Part shown: positions 33,947-43,467 of the stretch, in pieces
Layout of the letters: each line of letters starts with the position of its first letter
Numbering within the stretch: the stretch's first letter is position 1
Origin: Rhodobacteraceae bacterium UBA6141
GTDB taxonomy: Bacteria; Pseudomonadota; Alphaproteobacteria; Rhodobacterales; Rhodobacteraceae
Reading direction: 5' to 3'
NCBI GenBank assembly: GCA_002423245.1
Contig: DIVD01000066.1
Span: forward strand, 524-58,423
DNA length: 57,900 bases
Position numbers and translations under genes: made by a program
The notes under the pieces: model-generated
Database searches by the model: none
Told to the model about the DNA's origin: nothing
The model's input: only the letters and a program-made list of their open reading frames with translations

Positions 33947-34276
33947 TCAGGACGCACGTTCCGCGCCCCGGGGCCGCGGCGGCACGCCGTCCCCGGGTGG
34001 CGGGTCGGCGTCGAGATCGCAATACAGCGCCGCCGCCTCTGCCGGCGGGCCGCGGCGGGCGCCGCAGGCAACGATGCGCAGCAGCCGGATGCGCGCGCCT
34101 TGCGGCAGGGTCAGCACATCGCCCGGCCCGACCGCCTGCGCCGGGCGCTGCACCCGCTGGCCATTCACCCGCAGGTGCCCGGCCTCCACCATCGCGGCGG
34201 CCACGCTGCGGGTTCTGGCGAGCCGCGCGAAGACCAGCCATCGGTCGAGGCGAAGGGTCGGGCGCGGCCCCTCCAA
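33947..34276 (-). CDS. S4-domain RNA-binding protein (HslR-like)
   Basis: A 109-residue protein with an S4 domain: LRLDRWLVFARLARTRSVAA, MVEAGHLRVNGQRVQRPAQA, VGPGDVLTL. HslR-type proteins rescue stalled 50S subunits carrying peptidyl-tRNA. The start at 34276 is a TTG, four bases past the helicase stop; no ATG or GTG fits the frame near it. The C-terminal 40 residues are low complexity and Pro/Arg-rich. It is co-transcribed with the helicase. Confidence 0.75.
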   Translation of the reverse strand: MEGPRPTLRLDRWLVFARLARTRSVAAAMVEAGHLRVNGQRVQRPAQAVGPGDVLTLPQGARIRLLRIVACGARRGPPAEAAALYCDLDADPPPGDGVPPRPRGAERAS

Positions 34277-34279
34277 CCG

Positions 34280-37200
34280 TCACTTCCGGTCGCGGAGTGC
34301 CGCCAGCACTGCAAAGGGGTTGTCGGGGTCGATCTTCTGCTCTTTCGGAGGCCGCGCCTCATAGCTGCGGGGGCGGTCCTCCTCGCGGCTGCGGCCCTTG
34401 CCCCCCTTGTCGAACTTGCCCCCCTTGTCGAACTTGCCCGGCTTGCCGCCCTGACGGTCCTCGCGGGCGGGCCTGCCCTCGGCGCGCGGCCGGTCGGGCT
34501 GGGGATGCTCAGCCTGGGCTCGCTCGCCTTGGGGCCGGTCGCCTTGCGGGCGGGGGTCGCGCCCTTCACGCGGGCCGCGCTCGGCGGCGGAGGCGGCCGC
34601 ATCCCGGCGCTGACCTTGCGGCGCGGCGCCTTCCCGGCGCGGGCCACGCTCGCCCCGCGGCTCGCCGCGGTGGCCGCGCGGGCGCGGCGCCCAGGTGAAG
34701 GTGTAGTAGGTTTCCATCTCGGCAGCGGGTGCGGCAGCGGGTGCGGCAGCGGGTGCGGCCTCTTCCGCCGGCATCGCCGATTCGCCCTCGGGGATCGGGT
34801 TCGGCGCGGGCGCGGGCGCGGGCGCGTCTGCAACCGGCGCCGCCCCCTGCTCCAGCGCGGCCGCGGCGACAGCCTCGGGCGCGGTTTCGGCCGCGGCCTC
34901 GGCGCCGGAGGGGGCGGCGGAAGGCTCGATCGCCCCCCCGCTTTCGGCGGCACTTTCGGGGGCGCTTTCGGCGCCAGTCTCTGCGCCAGTCCCTGACGGC
35001 TTCGCCTCCGGCTTCGGCGCGGGCTTCACCTTTGCGCGTTCGGCCTTCTCGGCCCTGTAGCCGAGGCCCGCCATCAGGTCGGCGAACTGTTCCAGCGTCA
35101 TTCCGGTGATCGACAGCATGTCCGCCGTCGCCTCGAACCCGGCGCGGCTGTCCCTGGCGCGCAGAAGGTCCGCGAGCCGTTCCAGCATGTCGATGCGGAT
35201 CGCGCGGCTGCCGGCCGGGTGATAGCCCGAGAGGGTGTAGTAGGTCCGGGGCACATCGGCGATGTTCGGGATCGTCACCAGCCCCGGCGGCGGGCTCTGC
35301 GGAAAATCGTCAAGGTTGTTCGCAAGGCTCCACAGCACCAGCCGCAGCCGGGTCGGCGCCGGTTTCAGCAGCGCCTGCTGGAAGATCGTGTACTGGCCGA
35401 AGCGCACGCCATGCCTGCGCAGGGCCGAGCGCGCCTCCTGGTCCAGCTCCTTCACCTCGGCGGCGACGGTGTCGCGCGGGATCACCCCCAGCTGCTCCAC
35501 CAGCCGGAAGGCAAAGCCGCGGGCCAGCCCGGTCAGCGTTTCATCGCGGCTCATCGCCATCAGCGGCTCGAACAGGGTGCTGGTCTTGCGGTCGATGAAG
35601 TGCTGCAGGCGACGCCTGACCTTCTCGGCCACGTCCGGGCCGGCCTCTTCATCCACGAACGCCTCGACGCCGGGCTTGAGCACATCGGCGCCCCTGACCA
35701 GCTTGCCGATCGCGGTGCTGCCCCACATCAGGCCGCCCTGTTCGGTAAAGTCCAGTTCGGTATCGGGCGCGTTGTAGAAGCGGTCGGCCCTGAGGCTGAA
35801 CTCGGGGCGCAGCGATTCATAGGCCGCCTGCCGAAGCGTGCGCGCGGCATCGGGCGAGGAACTGCCGTCCTGCTGAAAGCGGAAGCCTTCGAGGCGGCCG
35901 GCGAATTCGCCCTCGACCGTCACTTCGCCCTTGTCGTTAACCTCGGCCACAAGGCTCTCCTTCTGCTTGAGCCGGCGCAGCAGAACGCTGGTGCGCCGGT
36001 CCACGAAACGCTGGGTCAGCGCACCGTGCAGCGCATCCGACAGACGGTCTTCTACCGCGCGCGTCTCGCCGCGCCAATGGGTTTCATCGGAAACCCAGCC
36101 CTTGCGCTGCGCGATATAGGTCCAGGTGCGGATGAATGCCAGTCGTTTGGACAGGGTGTCCATGTCGCCCTCGGTCCGGTCGATGCGGGCGATCTGCGTC
36201 GCCAGCCAGTCATCGGGCACATGGCCATCGTCGCGCAGGAAGCCGAAGATGCGGGTCAGCAAGGTGGCATGTTCGGCGGCAGAGATGCCGCGAAAATCGG
36301 GGATGCGGCACACGTCCCACAGCAGTTTCACGTCGCGCGGGCCGGTGACGCGGCCGCGCACCTCGCCCGCCTCGATCAGGCTCTTGAGCGCCAGCACATC
36401 GCCTGACTCGCGCGCCCGGGTCAGCCAGGGGTCGGTGGTGGGCGCCTCCAGCGAGGCGATCAGCTTCTCGGCGGTGCCGAAGTCCAGCGCCGGGTTGCGC
36501 CAGCTGAGCCGGCGGATCGGGGCGAAGCGGTGGTGTTCCAGCGCCTCCACCAGATCCGCATCGAAGGGGCCGGCCTCGCCCGTCACGCCGAAGGTGCCCG
36601 CCCGGGTATGCCGCCCCGCGCGCCCGGCGATCTGGCCAAGCTCGTGCGGGAAAAGCTGCCGCATCCGCCGCCCGTCGAACTTGGCGGTGGCAGAGAAGGC
36701 GACATGGCCGATGTCGAGATTGAGCCCCATGCCGATCGCGTCGGTGGCGACCAGGAAATCCACGTCGCCGTTCTGGTACATCGCCACCTGCGCATTGCGG
36801 GTGCGGGGGCTGAGCGCCCCCATCACCACCGCGCAACCGCCCTTCTGGCGGCGGATCAGCTCGGCGATCGCATAGACATTATCAACCGAAAAGCCGACGA
36901 TCGCGCTGCGCGGCGGCAGGCGGCTTATCTTTTTCGAACCATTATAGGTCAGCGTCGAAAACCGCTCGCGCCCCACGAACTGCACGCGCGGCACCTGCGC
37001 GGCAATCGCCCCGCGCATGGTGTGGCTGCCCAGGAACATCGTCTCCAGCAGGCCCCGCGCCCGCAGCAGGCGGTCGGTGAACACATGCCCGCGCTCGGGG
37101 TCGGCGCAAAGCTGGATCTCGTCGATGGCGACGAAATCGGCGCCGATCCCCTCGGGCATCGCCTCCACCGTGCAGACCCAGTACTGGGTGCGTTCCGGCA

Positions 37201-37402
37201 CGATCCGCTCCTCGCCGGTGATCAGCGCCACCACCGAAGGCCCGCGCCGTTCGACCAGCCGGTCATAGACCTCGCGCGCCAGCAGGCGCAGGGGCAGGCC
37301 GATCACCCCCGTCCGGTGCGCCAGCATCCGGTCGATGGCATAATGGGTCTTGCCGGTATTGGTCGGCCCGAGGACCGCCGTGATCCTCGTCTCGCTCGCC
37401 AT
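34280..37402 (-). CDS. MgpS/Suv3-type DEAD/DExH RNA helicase
   Basis: A 1,040-residue protein related to mitochondrial Suv3. Helicase motifs: GPTNTGKTHYAIDRML (Walker A) at about 11-26, RLLAREVYDRL, TGEERIVPE, VAIDEIQLCADPERGH (DEIQ box), GSHTMR, then FLVATDAIGMGLNLDIGHVA and QIAGRAGRH. The Suv3 C-terminal region follows to about residue 810. The last about 230 residues are disordered and charged, with repeats such as GKFDKGGKFDKGGK and many RGE/RP elements, and end PDNPFAVLAALRDRK. Alphaproteobacterial members influence RNA turnover and translation. Start MASETRITAVLGPTNT. The S4 gene follows after 3 bp. Confidence 0.9.
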   Translation of the reverse strand: MASETRITAVLGPTNTGKTHYAIDRMLAHRTGVIGLPLRLLAREVYDRLVERRGPSVVALITGEERIVPERTQYWVCTVEAMPEGIGADFVAIDEIQLCADPERGHVFTDRLLRARGLLETMFLGSHTMRGAIAAQVPRVQFVGRERFSTLTYNGSKKISRLPPRSAIVGFSVDNVYAIAELIRRQKGGCAVVMGALSPRTRNAQVAMYQNGDVDFLVATDAIGMGLNLDIGHVAFSATAKFDGRRMRQLFPHELGQIAGRAGRHTRAGTFGVTGEAGPFDADLVEALEHHRFAPIRRLSWRNPALDFGTAEKLIASLEAPTTDPWLTRARESGDVLALKSLIEAGEVRGRVTGPRDVKLLWDVCRIPDFRGISAAEHATLLTRIFGFLRDDGHVPDDWLATQIARIDRTEGDMDTLSKRLAFIRTWTYIAQRKGWVSDETHWRGETRAVEDRLSDALHGALTQRFVDRRTSVLLRRLKQKESLVAEVNDKGEVTVEGEFAGRLEGFRFQQDGSSSPDAARTLRQAAYESLRPEFSLRADRFYNAPDTELDFTEQGGLMWGSTAIGKLVRGADVLKPGVEAFVDEEAGPDVAEKVRRRLQHFIDRKTSTLFEPLMAMSRDETLTGLARGFAFRLVEQLGVIPRDTVAAEVKELDQEARSALRRHGVRFGQYTIFQQALLKPAPTRLRLVLWSLANNLDDFPQSPPPGLVTIPNIADVPRTYYTLSGYHPAGSRAIRIDMLERLADLLRARDSRAGFEATADMLSITGMTLEQFADLMAGLGYRAEKAERAKVKPAPKPEAKPSGTGAETGAESAPESAAESGGAIEPSAAPSGAEAAAETAPEAVAAAALEQGAAPVADAPAPAPAPNPIPEGESAMPAEEAAPAAAPAAAPAAEMETYYTFTWAPRPRGHRGEPRGERGPRREGAAPQGQRRDAAASAAERGPREGRDPRPQGDRPQGERAQAEHPQPDRPRAEGRPAREDRQGGKPGKFDKGGKFDKGGKGRSREEDRPRSYEARPPKEQKIDPDNPFAVLAALRDRK

Positions 37403-37415
37403 GATCCGAAGGCTC

Positions 37416-37985
37416 CTAGAGTTCCGTGCCCCCGGTGGCCTGTTCAAGCCGGGTAAGCGCCTCGACCAGATCGGGCCGATGGGGGTTGACCGCAAGGGCC
37501 GCGCGATAGGCGGCCATCGCCTCCTCCTCGCGCTCAAGCTGTTCGAGGATCGCGCCCAGCCCCGCCAGCGCGCCGTAATGCTGCGGGTTGAGGGCGAGCG
37601 TGCGCCGGATATCCTCCAGCGCCGGGCCGAACTGGCCGGCGACGAAGAACGCCGTCGCGCGCAGGTTCCAGCCCTCGGCGAAATCCGGCGCATGGTCGGT
37701 CAGCGCGGTCAGATGTTCCAGCGCCGCCAGCGGATCGCCGTCCTCCAGCGCCGCCCGCCCGCGTTGCAGCAGCAGGTCCATCGCCGCAGAGCCGGACCGC
37801 GACCATTCGCGCTGCAGGTCGGATTCGATGCGCTGCCAGTCCTCGGACGCCGGGTCGGCAAGCTCGCGCAGCAGTTCCTGCGCGCGCGGCGATTGCCCGG
37901 CCTGCGCCCGCGCCACCGGCGCCGCCAGAAGCAGGGCGAGACATGCCGTCACGGCATATTTGTGAATGCTTGTCAAAATACCCAT
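37416..37985 (-). CDS. Exported TPR-repeat protein
   Basis: A 189-residue protein with a signal peptide (MGILTSIHKYAVTACLALLLAAPVARA, cleavage near 27). TPR-like helices follow: DPLAALEHLTALTDHAPDFA, WNLRATAFFVAGQFGPALED, LALNPQHYGALAGLGAILEQ. TPR modules scaffold protein complexes; this periplasmic one has no known partner. It precedes mgpS on the same strand with 13 bp between them, so they are probably one operon. Confidence 0.8.
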   Translation of the reverse strand: MGILTSIHKYAVTACLALLLAAPVARAQAGQSPRAQELLRELADPASEDWQRIESDLQREWSRSGSAAMDLLLQRGRAALEDGDPLAALEHLTALTDHAPDFAEGWNLRATAFFVAGQFGPALEDIRRTLALNPQHYGALAGLGAILEQLEREEEAMAAYRAALAVNPHRPDLVEALTRLEQATGGTEL

Positions 37986-38053
37986 AACACCGGCAAGTGT
38001 AACGCATGGGCCGGGGAATGCGAGAGCCCCGCCATCACTTTTGGAGGACACGC

Positions 38054-38341
38054 ATGAGCGAGACCATCACCGCGGCCGTGGCAGCGCTGAACGAACGGCT
38101 TTCCGGCGGCTTTGCCGGCATCGCGAAGTTCGTGATCGAGGGCGAGGGCTCGATCATCATCGACGGCAACGGCGCGCGGGCGGGGGACGATGATGCCGAT
38201 GTCACGCTGACCGCCTCGGCAGAGACGTTCGAGGGCATCCTTGCCGGCGACATCAACCCCACCGCGGCCTTCATGACCGGCAAGCTGTCGGTGGATGGCA
38301 ACATGGGCATGGCGATGCAACTGGGCGCGCTCCTGTCCTGA
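38054..38341 (+). CDS. SCP2 sterol-binding-domain protein
   Basis: A 95-residue single-domain protein: LNERLSGGFAGIAKFVIEGE, GSIIIDGNGARAGDDDADVT, LTASAETFEGILAGDINPTA, KLSVDGNMGMAMQLG. The SCP2 fold binds lipids or acyl-CoA in a hydrophobic tunnel. GGAGG lies 6 bases before the ATG. Its stop overlaps the next start (TGATG), so it is coupled to the lysophospholipase-like gene, suggesting lipid handling. It is divergent from the TPR gene with a 68-bp promoter gap. Confidence 0.88.
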   Translation: MSETITAAVAALNERLSGGFAGIAKFVIEGEGSIIIDGNGARAGDDDADVTLTASAETFEGILAGDINPTAAFMTGKLSVDGNMGMAMQLGALLS

Positions 38342-39288
38342 TGGACGCGGCCGCAGGGCAGGCGCCGCTTTACACGGACATCGCCGAGGCACCCGCGGGC
38401 GGCATCGCGCAATGGCGGATCTGCGCGGACGGCGTGCGGGTGCGGGTGGCGCTCTGGCCGCGCGAGGGGGCGCGGGGCACGGTGCTGCTGTTCCCCGGCC
38501 GCACCGAATACATCGAGAAATACGGGCCCGCCGCCGGGGAACTGGCCGCGCGCGGCTATGCGATGGCCTGCATCGACTGGCGCGGGCAGGGGCTGGCGGA
38601 CCGGCCGCTGGCAGACAGGGCGCGCGGCCATGTCGCGCGCTTCACCGACTATCAGCGGGACGTGGCGGCGCTGCTGGCGGCGGCGCGCGAGGCGGGCCTG
38701 CCGGAGCCCTTTCACCTGATCGCCCATTCGATGGGCGGCTGCATCGGCCTGCGCGCCTTGCATGAGGGGCTGCCCGTCGCCTCGGCGGTGTTTTCGGCGC
38801 CGATGTGGGGGATCCATCTCCCCGCGGCGCTGCGGCCGCTGGCCTGGGCGATGGCCGCCGGGGCGCGGATGGCGCGGCAGGGGCATCTCTACGCGCCCGG
38901 CACCGGCCCGCTGACCTATGTGCTGGCGGTGCCCGCGCCCGGCAATGTGCTGACCTCCGATCCGGCGATGTATGGCTTCATGCAGCGGCAACTGCGCGCG
39001 CATCCGTGCCTCGCGCTTGGCGGGCCGACGCTGCACTGGCTGAGCGAGGCGCTGCGCGAGACGCGGGCGCTGGCCGCGAGGATGCCGCCCGCCCTGCCTT
39101 GCCTCTGCGTGATCGGCAGCAACGAACGGGTCGTCGATACCGGGCGCATCCGGGCGATCATGGCGCGCTGGCCGGGCGGGCGGCTGGAGGTCATCCCGGG
39201 CGCCGAGCATGAGGTGATGATGGAGGTGCCCGCCACGCGCCGCCGCTTCCATGACAGCGCGGCGGCCCTGTTCGGCCGGCAGGGCTGA
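38341..39288 (+). CDS. Alpha/beta hydrolase, PldB-type lysophospholipase
   Basis: A 315-residue serine hydrolase. Motifs: TVLLFPGRTEYIEKYGPAAG (PldB hallmark), CIDWRGQGLADR, nucleophile AHSMGGCIGLRAL, then SAPMWGIHLPAALRPLAWAM, VIGSNERVVDTG for the acid and GAEHEVMMEV for the histidine. It probably removes an acyl chain from lysophospholipids. It overlaps the SCP2 gene by one base. It is convergent with the Anbu gene (3 bp gap). Confidence 0.87.
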   Translation: MDAAAGQAPLYTDIAEAPAGGIAQWRICADGVRVRVALWPREGARGTVLLFPGRTEYIEKYGPAAGELAARGYAMACIDWRGQGLADRPLADRARGHVARFTDYQRDVAALLAAAREAGLPEPFHLIAHSMGGCIGLRALHEGLPVASAVFSAPMWGIHLPAALRPLAWAMAAGARMARQGHLYAPGTGPLTYVLAVPAPGNVLTSDPAMYGFMQRQLRAHPCLALGGPTLHWLSEALRETRALAARMPPALPCLCVIGSNERVVDTGRIRAIMARWPGGRLEVIPGAEHEVMMEVPATRRRFHDSAAALFGRQG

Positions 39289-39291
39289 CGG

Positions 39292-40017
39292 TCAGATCGT
39301 GATCTGCGTGAAGCTTTCGCGCAGCGCGGTGGACCAGGCCTCGCTCATCACCTTGAACTGCGGGTCGCCCGCCTCGATCCGGCGGCGGGTGCTCACGCGG
39401 CAGGCGTCCTTCTCGATCACCGCAAGGTCCAGCGGCATTCCCACCGACAGGTTCGATCGCAGGGTCGAATCCATCGACAGCAGCACCGCCTTCTGCGCAT
39501 CGAGGATCGAGGTGGAGGGCTTCACCACCCGGTCGAGGATCGGCTTGCCGTATTTGTGCTCGCCGATCTGCAGGAAGGGGGTGTCGTCCGTCGCCTCGAT
39601 GAAATTGCCCTCCGGGTAGATCAGGAACATCCGCATCGCCCCGCCCGCCCGCTGCCCGGCCACGATCATGCTGGCCGATGTGCTGACCTTGGCGGCGGCC
39701 ATCTTGTCGTCGATGTCGTGCCGGACCGAGGCGAGCGTGTTGCCGATGATCTCGGCCACCTTCAGCATCGTCGGCGCCAGCATGATGGAGGTGCCGGGGC
39801 TGGCATCGGGCTCGTCGATCGCCTCGCGCAGGCGGGCGATGGTGGTCTGGGTCACGGACAGGCTGCCGGCCGTCAGGATCGCGATCACCCGCTCGCCCGG
39901 TTCCTCGAAGAGGAACATCTTGCGATAGGTCGCGATATTGTCGAGGCCCGCATTCGTCCGCGTATCGGACAGAAGCACCATGCCGTCGTTCAGCAGAAGG
40001 CCCACGCAATAGGTCAT
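39292..40017 (-). CDS. Anbu-type proteasome-related peptidase
   Basis: A 241-residue Ntn-hydrolase of the Anbu family, ancestral relatives of the proteasome and HslV. After Met removal the nucleophile is Thr (MTYCVGLLLNDGMVLLSDTR). The catalytic Asp (SDTRTN) and Lys (IATYRKMFLF) are at the expected spacing (residues 18 and 33 counted from Met). Anbu forms helical or ring assemblies; its substrate is unknown. It is the last gene of a four-gene minus-strand operon with transglutaminase, alpha-E and ATP-grasp proteins. Confidence 0.92.
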   Translation of the reverse strand: MTYCVGLLLNDGMVLLSDTRTNAGLDNIATYRKMFLFEEPGERVIAILTAGSLSVTQTTIARLREAIDEPDASPGTSIMLAPTMLKVAEIIGNTLASVRHDIDDKMAAAKVSTSASMIVAGQRAGGAMRMFLIYPEGNFIEATDDTPFLQIGEHKYGKPILDRVVKPSTSILDAQKAVLLSMDSTLRSNLSVGMPLDLAVIEKDACRVSTRRRIEAGDPQFKVMSEAWSTALRESFTQITI

Positions 40018-40058
40018 GTCAGTGCCTCGAAATTCGGGGTCCGCCCCGCGCGGCGAGC

Positions 40059-40871
40059 CTATTGCTGCACGGCCTCGACCGCAACCGTCACATCCAGCGC
40101 CTCGGCCACGCGACCATGTGCCACACCCCGGATCGGCGCGGCATCCCTCGCATCGAAGCCCGAGCCGAGGCGGATATAGCGCGCATCCGGGCAGGTGGCG
40201 TTCGCCGGATCGAAGCCGACCCAGCCCAGCCGCTCGATCCAGATCTCGGCCCAGGCGTGGGACGCCTCGTTCGGGCCGCCCTCCTCGCCCGCGTGCAGGT
40301 AGCCCGAGACATAGCGCGCCGGCATCTCGAGATGGCGCGCGCAGGCGATCACCGCGTGGGCGTGGTCCTGGCAGACGCCTTCGCCAAGCGCCAGCGCCTC
40401 GGCGGCGGTGCCCTGCGCATCGGTCGCGCCGGGGCGGTAGGCGATGGCCTCGCTGATCGCCGCCGACAGGCGATGCGCGCGGTCGAGCGCGTCGCTCGCG
40501 CCGCCGGCTGCCTCGTGCGCCAGCGCCATCAGCCCGCTGTCGGCGCGGGTCGGCGCGGTTTCGCGCAGATAGACCTCGGGCGCGACGGCTTCGCGCTGGC
40601 CGCGCAGCACGCCGGCCATGTCGGTGGTGGCGACCTCGCCGGTGACCTTCACGGTGATCTCGGAGGCCGGCCCGCGCAGCGACCAGCTTTCGATCCAGTC
40701 GCCCGCCCCGTCGCGGAAGGCCGCGCCGCGGGTGCCGCCCGGAACCTCCACCTGCCAGCGGATCGCGCGCTGCCCGTCGCAGACCGAGGGCGTCATCCGC
40801 AGGCTTTGTACCGCGCCGCGCACCGGCGCATCATAGCGGTAGGTGCTGACATGCGAGACGAGGAGGATCAT
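40059..40871 (-). CDS. Transglutaminase-like protein of the Anbu operon
   Basis: A 270-residue protein. The N-terminal bacterial transglutaminase-like beta domain begins MILLVSHVSTYRYDAPVRGA. The catalytic triad region is GEGVCQDHAHAVIACARHLE (Cys), PNEASHAWAEIWIERLGWVG (His) and DPANATCPD (Asp). It could cleave or form isopeptide bonds. Its start overlaps the alpha-E gene by 4 bp. Co-occurrence with Anbu, alpha-E and circularly permuted ATP-grasp proteins suggests a peptide-tagging and removal system. Confidence 0.9.
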   Translation of the reverse strand: MILLVSHVSTYRYDAPVRGAVQSLRMTPSVCDGQRAIRWQVEVPGGTRGAAFRDGAGDWIESWSLRGPASEITVKVTGEVATTDMAGVLRGQREAVAPEVYLRETAPTRADSGLMALAHEAAGGASDALDRAHRLSAAISEAIAYRPGATDAQGTAAEALALGEGVCQDHAHAVIACARHLEMPARYVSGYLHAGEEGGPNEASHAWAEIWIERLGWVGFDPANATCPDARYIRLGSGFDARDAAPIRGVAHGRVAEALDVTVAVEAVQQ

Positions 40872-41821
40872 CGCGCCACCCCGCTGAGGTAGATCTCGCC
40901 GACCAGATGCGACACCTCGCCGACATCGCCGATGAACCGGCTGAGGAATTCATGCAGCCCCTCCTCGAAGATGTCGTCCACGGACATCTCCGCAATCTCT
41001 CCCAGCAGCGCGCGCGCCCGGCTCTGTGCCGCGGTGCTGTTGTGATAGCCCCTCGCAAGCCGGTCCAGATGCGCCGTCGCGCCCTCGGTCGCGGTCAGCA
41101 GCGAGCGGGGGCATTGCGGGTTCAGGATCAGGAAATGCGCGATCTTGCCCGCGGTGATCTCGCCGCCATAGGCCCAGTGGAAGGCCCGGTGCGAGGACAT
41201 CGCGCGCAGCAGCGTCGTCCATTGATAGTTGTCGAGCCCCGATCCCACATAATCGGCCCGCGGCAGCAGCACATAGTATTTCACGTCCATCAGCCGGGCG
41301 GTATTGTCGGCGCGCTCCAGCGTGTAGCCGAGGCCGAGGAAATCCCAGCCGTCGTTGCGCAGCAGCGTGGCGTCGATGGCCCCGCGCACCATCGCGGCAT
41401 GGCGCATCGTCCATTCCGTCAGCCGCGACAGTTCAAGCTGCGAGCGCGGCGTGCGTTCCAGCTCGCGCATCTCCTGGAAGGCGGTGTTGAGCGCGTCCCA
41501 GACCTGCGTGGTCAGCGCGGTGCGCACGATGCGGGCGTTTTCGCGCGCGCGGCTGATGCAGGTGGCGACGGATGACGAGTTGTCCCGGTCGAAGAACAGA
41601 TAGCTTTCGATGTTGCGCTGCACCGGGTCGGCGTATTTTCTGGCAAAGCCGGCGGCGGTGCCCGAGGCTTGCAGCAGGCTGTCCCACTCGCTGCGGTAGC
41701 CATGCCCGGCCGAGGGCAGCAGCGCGATGCGGGCGCCCACCTCCAGCAGGCGGGCCATCGTCTCGGCCCGTTCCATGTAGCGGGCGATCCAGAACAGGTT
41801 GTCGGCGGTACGGCTTAGCAT
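40868..41821 (-). CDS. Alpha-E domain protein of the Anbu operon
   Basis: A 317-residue all-helical protein: LSRTADNLFWIARYMERAET, MARLLEVGARIALLP, FFDRDNSSSVATCISRAREN, ARIVRTALTTQVWDALN, LERADNTARLMDVKYYVLLP. The alpha-E family (Alpha_E domain) is nearly always next to the circularly permuted ATP-grasp gene and probably forms its partner. It lies 6 bp after the ATP-grasp stop. Confidence 0.92.
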   Translation of the reverse strand: MLSRTADNLFWIARYMERAETMARLLEVGARIALLPSAGHGYRSEWDSLLQASGTAAGFARKYADPVQRNIESYLFFDRDNSSSVATCISRARENARIVRTALTTQVWDALNTAFQEMRELERTPRSQLELSRLTEWTMRHAAMVRGAIDATLLRNDGWDFLGLGYTLERADNTARLMDVKYYVLLPRADYVGSGLDNYQWTTLLRAMSSHRAFHWAYGGEITAGKIAHFLILNPQCPRSLLTATEGATAHLDRLARGYHNSTAAQSRARALLGEIAEMSVDDIFEEGLHEFLSRFIGDVGEVSHLVGEIYLSGVAR

Positions 41822-41827
41822 TGCTGG

Positions 41828-43243
41828 TTACTCCGCCAGAACCCAGGTGTCCTTGACCCCGCCGCCCTGCGACGAGTTCACCACCAGGCTGCCATCCTTC
41901 AGCGCGACACGCGTGAGGCCGCCCGGCACAAGCTCGATCCGCTCGCCCACCAGGCAATAGGGCCGCAAGTCCACATGGCGCGGCGCGATGCCCTCCTCGA
42001 CGAAGGTGGGCACCGTGGACAGCGCCAGCGTGGGCTGGGCGATGTAATGTTCCGGGTTGGCCGCGATGCGGCCCGCAAAATGCGCGATCTGCTCGGGCGT
42101 GGACTTCGGCCCGACCAGCATCCCGTAGCCGCCCGAGCCGTGGACCTCCTTCACCACCAGATCCTTGAGGTTCGCCAGCACGTATTTCAGATCCTCCTCC
42201 TTGCCGCATTGCCAGGTCGGCACGTTCTGCAAGATCGGCTCCTCGCCGAGGTAGAAGCGCACCATCTCGGGCACGAAGGTATAGACGGCCTTGTCATCCG
42301 CCACCCCAGCCCCCGGCGCCGAGCAGATGCTGACGCCGCCCGAGCGGTAGACATCCATCAGCCCCGGCACGCCCAGCAGCGAATCCGGGCGGAAGCACAG
42401 CGGGTCAAGGAAGCTGTCGTCGATGCGCCGGTAGATCACGTCCACCTTCTTCGGCCCCTCGGTGGTGCGCATCCACACGAAGCCGTTCTCGACGAAGAGG
42501 TCGGCGCCCTCGACCAGTTCCACGCCCATCAGGTCGGCAAGGAAGCTGTGTTCGTAATAGGCGCTGTTGAAATGGCCCGGCGTCAGGATCACGATGGTCG
42601 GGTCGCGGTCGCATTTCGCCGGGGCGACGCTGGCGAGCGTGCGGCGCAACAGGTCGGAGTAGTTGTCCACCGGCTCGATCCGGTTGTTCTGGAACAGCGC
42701 CGGGAACATCCGCATCATGATCTCGCGGTTTTCCAGCATGTAGCTGACCCCGCTCGGGGTGCGGCAATTGTCCTCCAGCACGAAGAAATCGCTCGGCCCG
42801 GTGCGCACGATGTCGATGCCGACGATATGGCTGAACACGCCCCGCGGCGGCACGAAGCCGCAGACGGCCTTTTCATAGACCTCGTTGCGATAGACCAGCC
42901 GCGAGGGGATCTTGCCGGCCCTGATGATCTCGCCCCGGCCATAGACATCGACGAGGAAGGCGTTCAGCGCCCGTGCCCGCTGCTTGATGCCGCGCTCCAG
43001 CCTGCGCCATTCGTCCTGCGAGAACACCCGCGGAAACATGTCGAAGGGGATCAGCCGGTCGGGATCGCCGCCCTCGCCATAGACCGCGAAGGTGATGCCG
43101 ATGCGGCGGAACAGATCCTCTGCCTCGGCCTGTTTCATCTGGCGAAGCTCGGCGGGCATGGAGCGCATCCAGTCCTCGAGCCGCGCATAGGGCGCCCGCA
43201 CTGCGCCATCCTCGTACATCTCGTTGAAATATCCGGTCGTCAT
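41828..43243 (-). CDS. Circularly permuted ATP-grasp protein of the Anbu operon
   Basis: A 471-residue member of the CP_ATPgrasp family, predicted to form peptide bonds. The start MTTGYFNEMYEDGAVRAPYA is where family similarity begins. Motifs include FDMFPRVFSQDEWRRLERGI, VGIDIVRTGPSDFFVLEDNC, TPGHFNSAYYEHSFLADLMG, KEVHGSGGYGMLVGPKST with ATP-binding glycines, and RHVDLRPYCL. It is the first gene of the operon, with 224 bp to the divergent exonuclease gene. Confidence 0.92.
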   Translation of the reverse strand: MTTGYFNEMYEDGAVRAPYARLEDWMRSMPAELRQMKQAEAEDLFRRIGITFAVYGEGGDPDRLIPFDMFPRVFSQDEWRRLERGIKQRARALNAFLVDVYGRGEIIRAGKIPSRLVYRNEVYEKAVCGFVPPRGVFSHIVGIDIVRTGPSDFFVLEDNCRTPSGVSYMLENREIMMRMFPALFQNNRIEPVDNYSDLLRRTLASVAPAKCDRDPTIVILTPGHFNSAYYEHSFLADLMGVELVEGADLFVENGFVWMRTTEGPKKVDVIYRRIDDSFLDPLCFRPDSLLGVPGLMDVYRSGGVSICSAPGAGVADDKAVYTFVPEMVRFYLGEEPILQNVPTWQCGKEEDLKYVLANLKDLVVKEVHGSGGYGMLVGPKSTPEQIAHFAGRIAANPEHYIAQPTLALSTVPTFVEEGIAPRHVDLRPYCLVGERIELVPGGLTRVALKDGSLVVNSSQGGGVKDTWVLAE

Positions 43244-43467
43244 CACTCGTGCCGATGTCCCGCCCCTTGCCCCCGACGATTCAGGCGCGTTTGTCCAACT
43301 GTTAGGCAGCGCCGGGGAGGAGGGGAAGGCGTCGCACGACGTTAGCGCCGAAGCCCGCAGGATTCGCTGCCAAATTTCAGGCATATGCCCGAATCTTATG
43401 CGAAGGCCGGGTTGCAACAGCGGCCGCGCCGGCTTCCCTTCGCGCCCGCCCGCCCTACACTCCCCTC

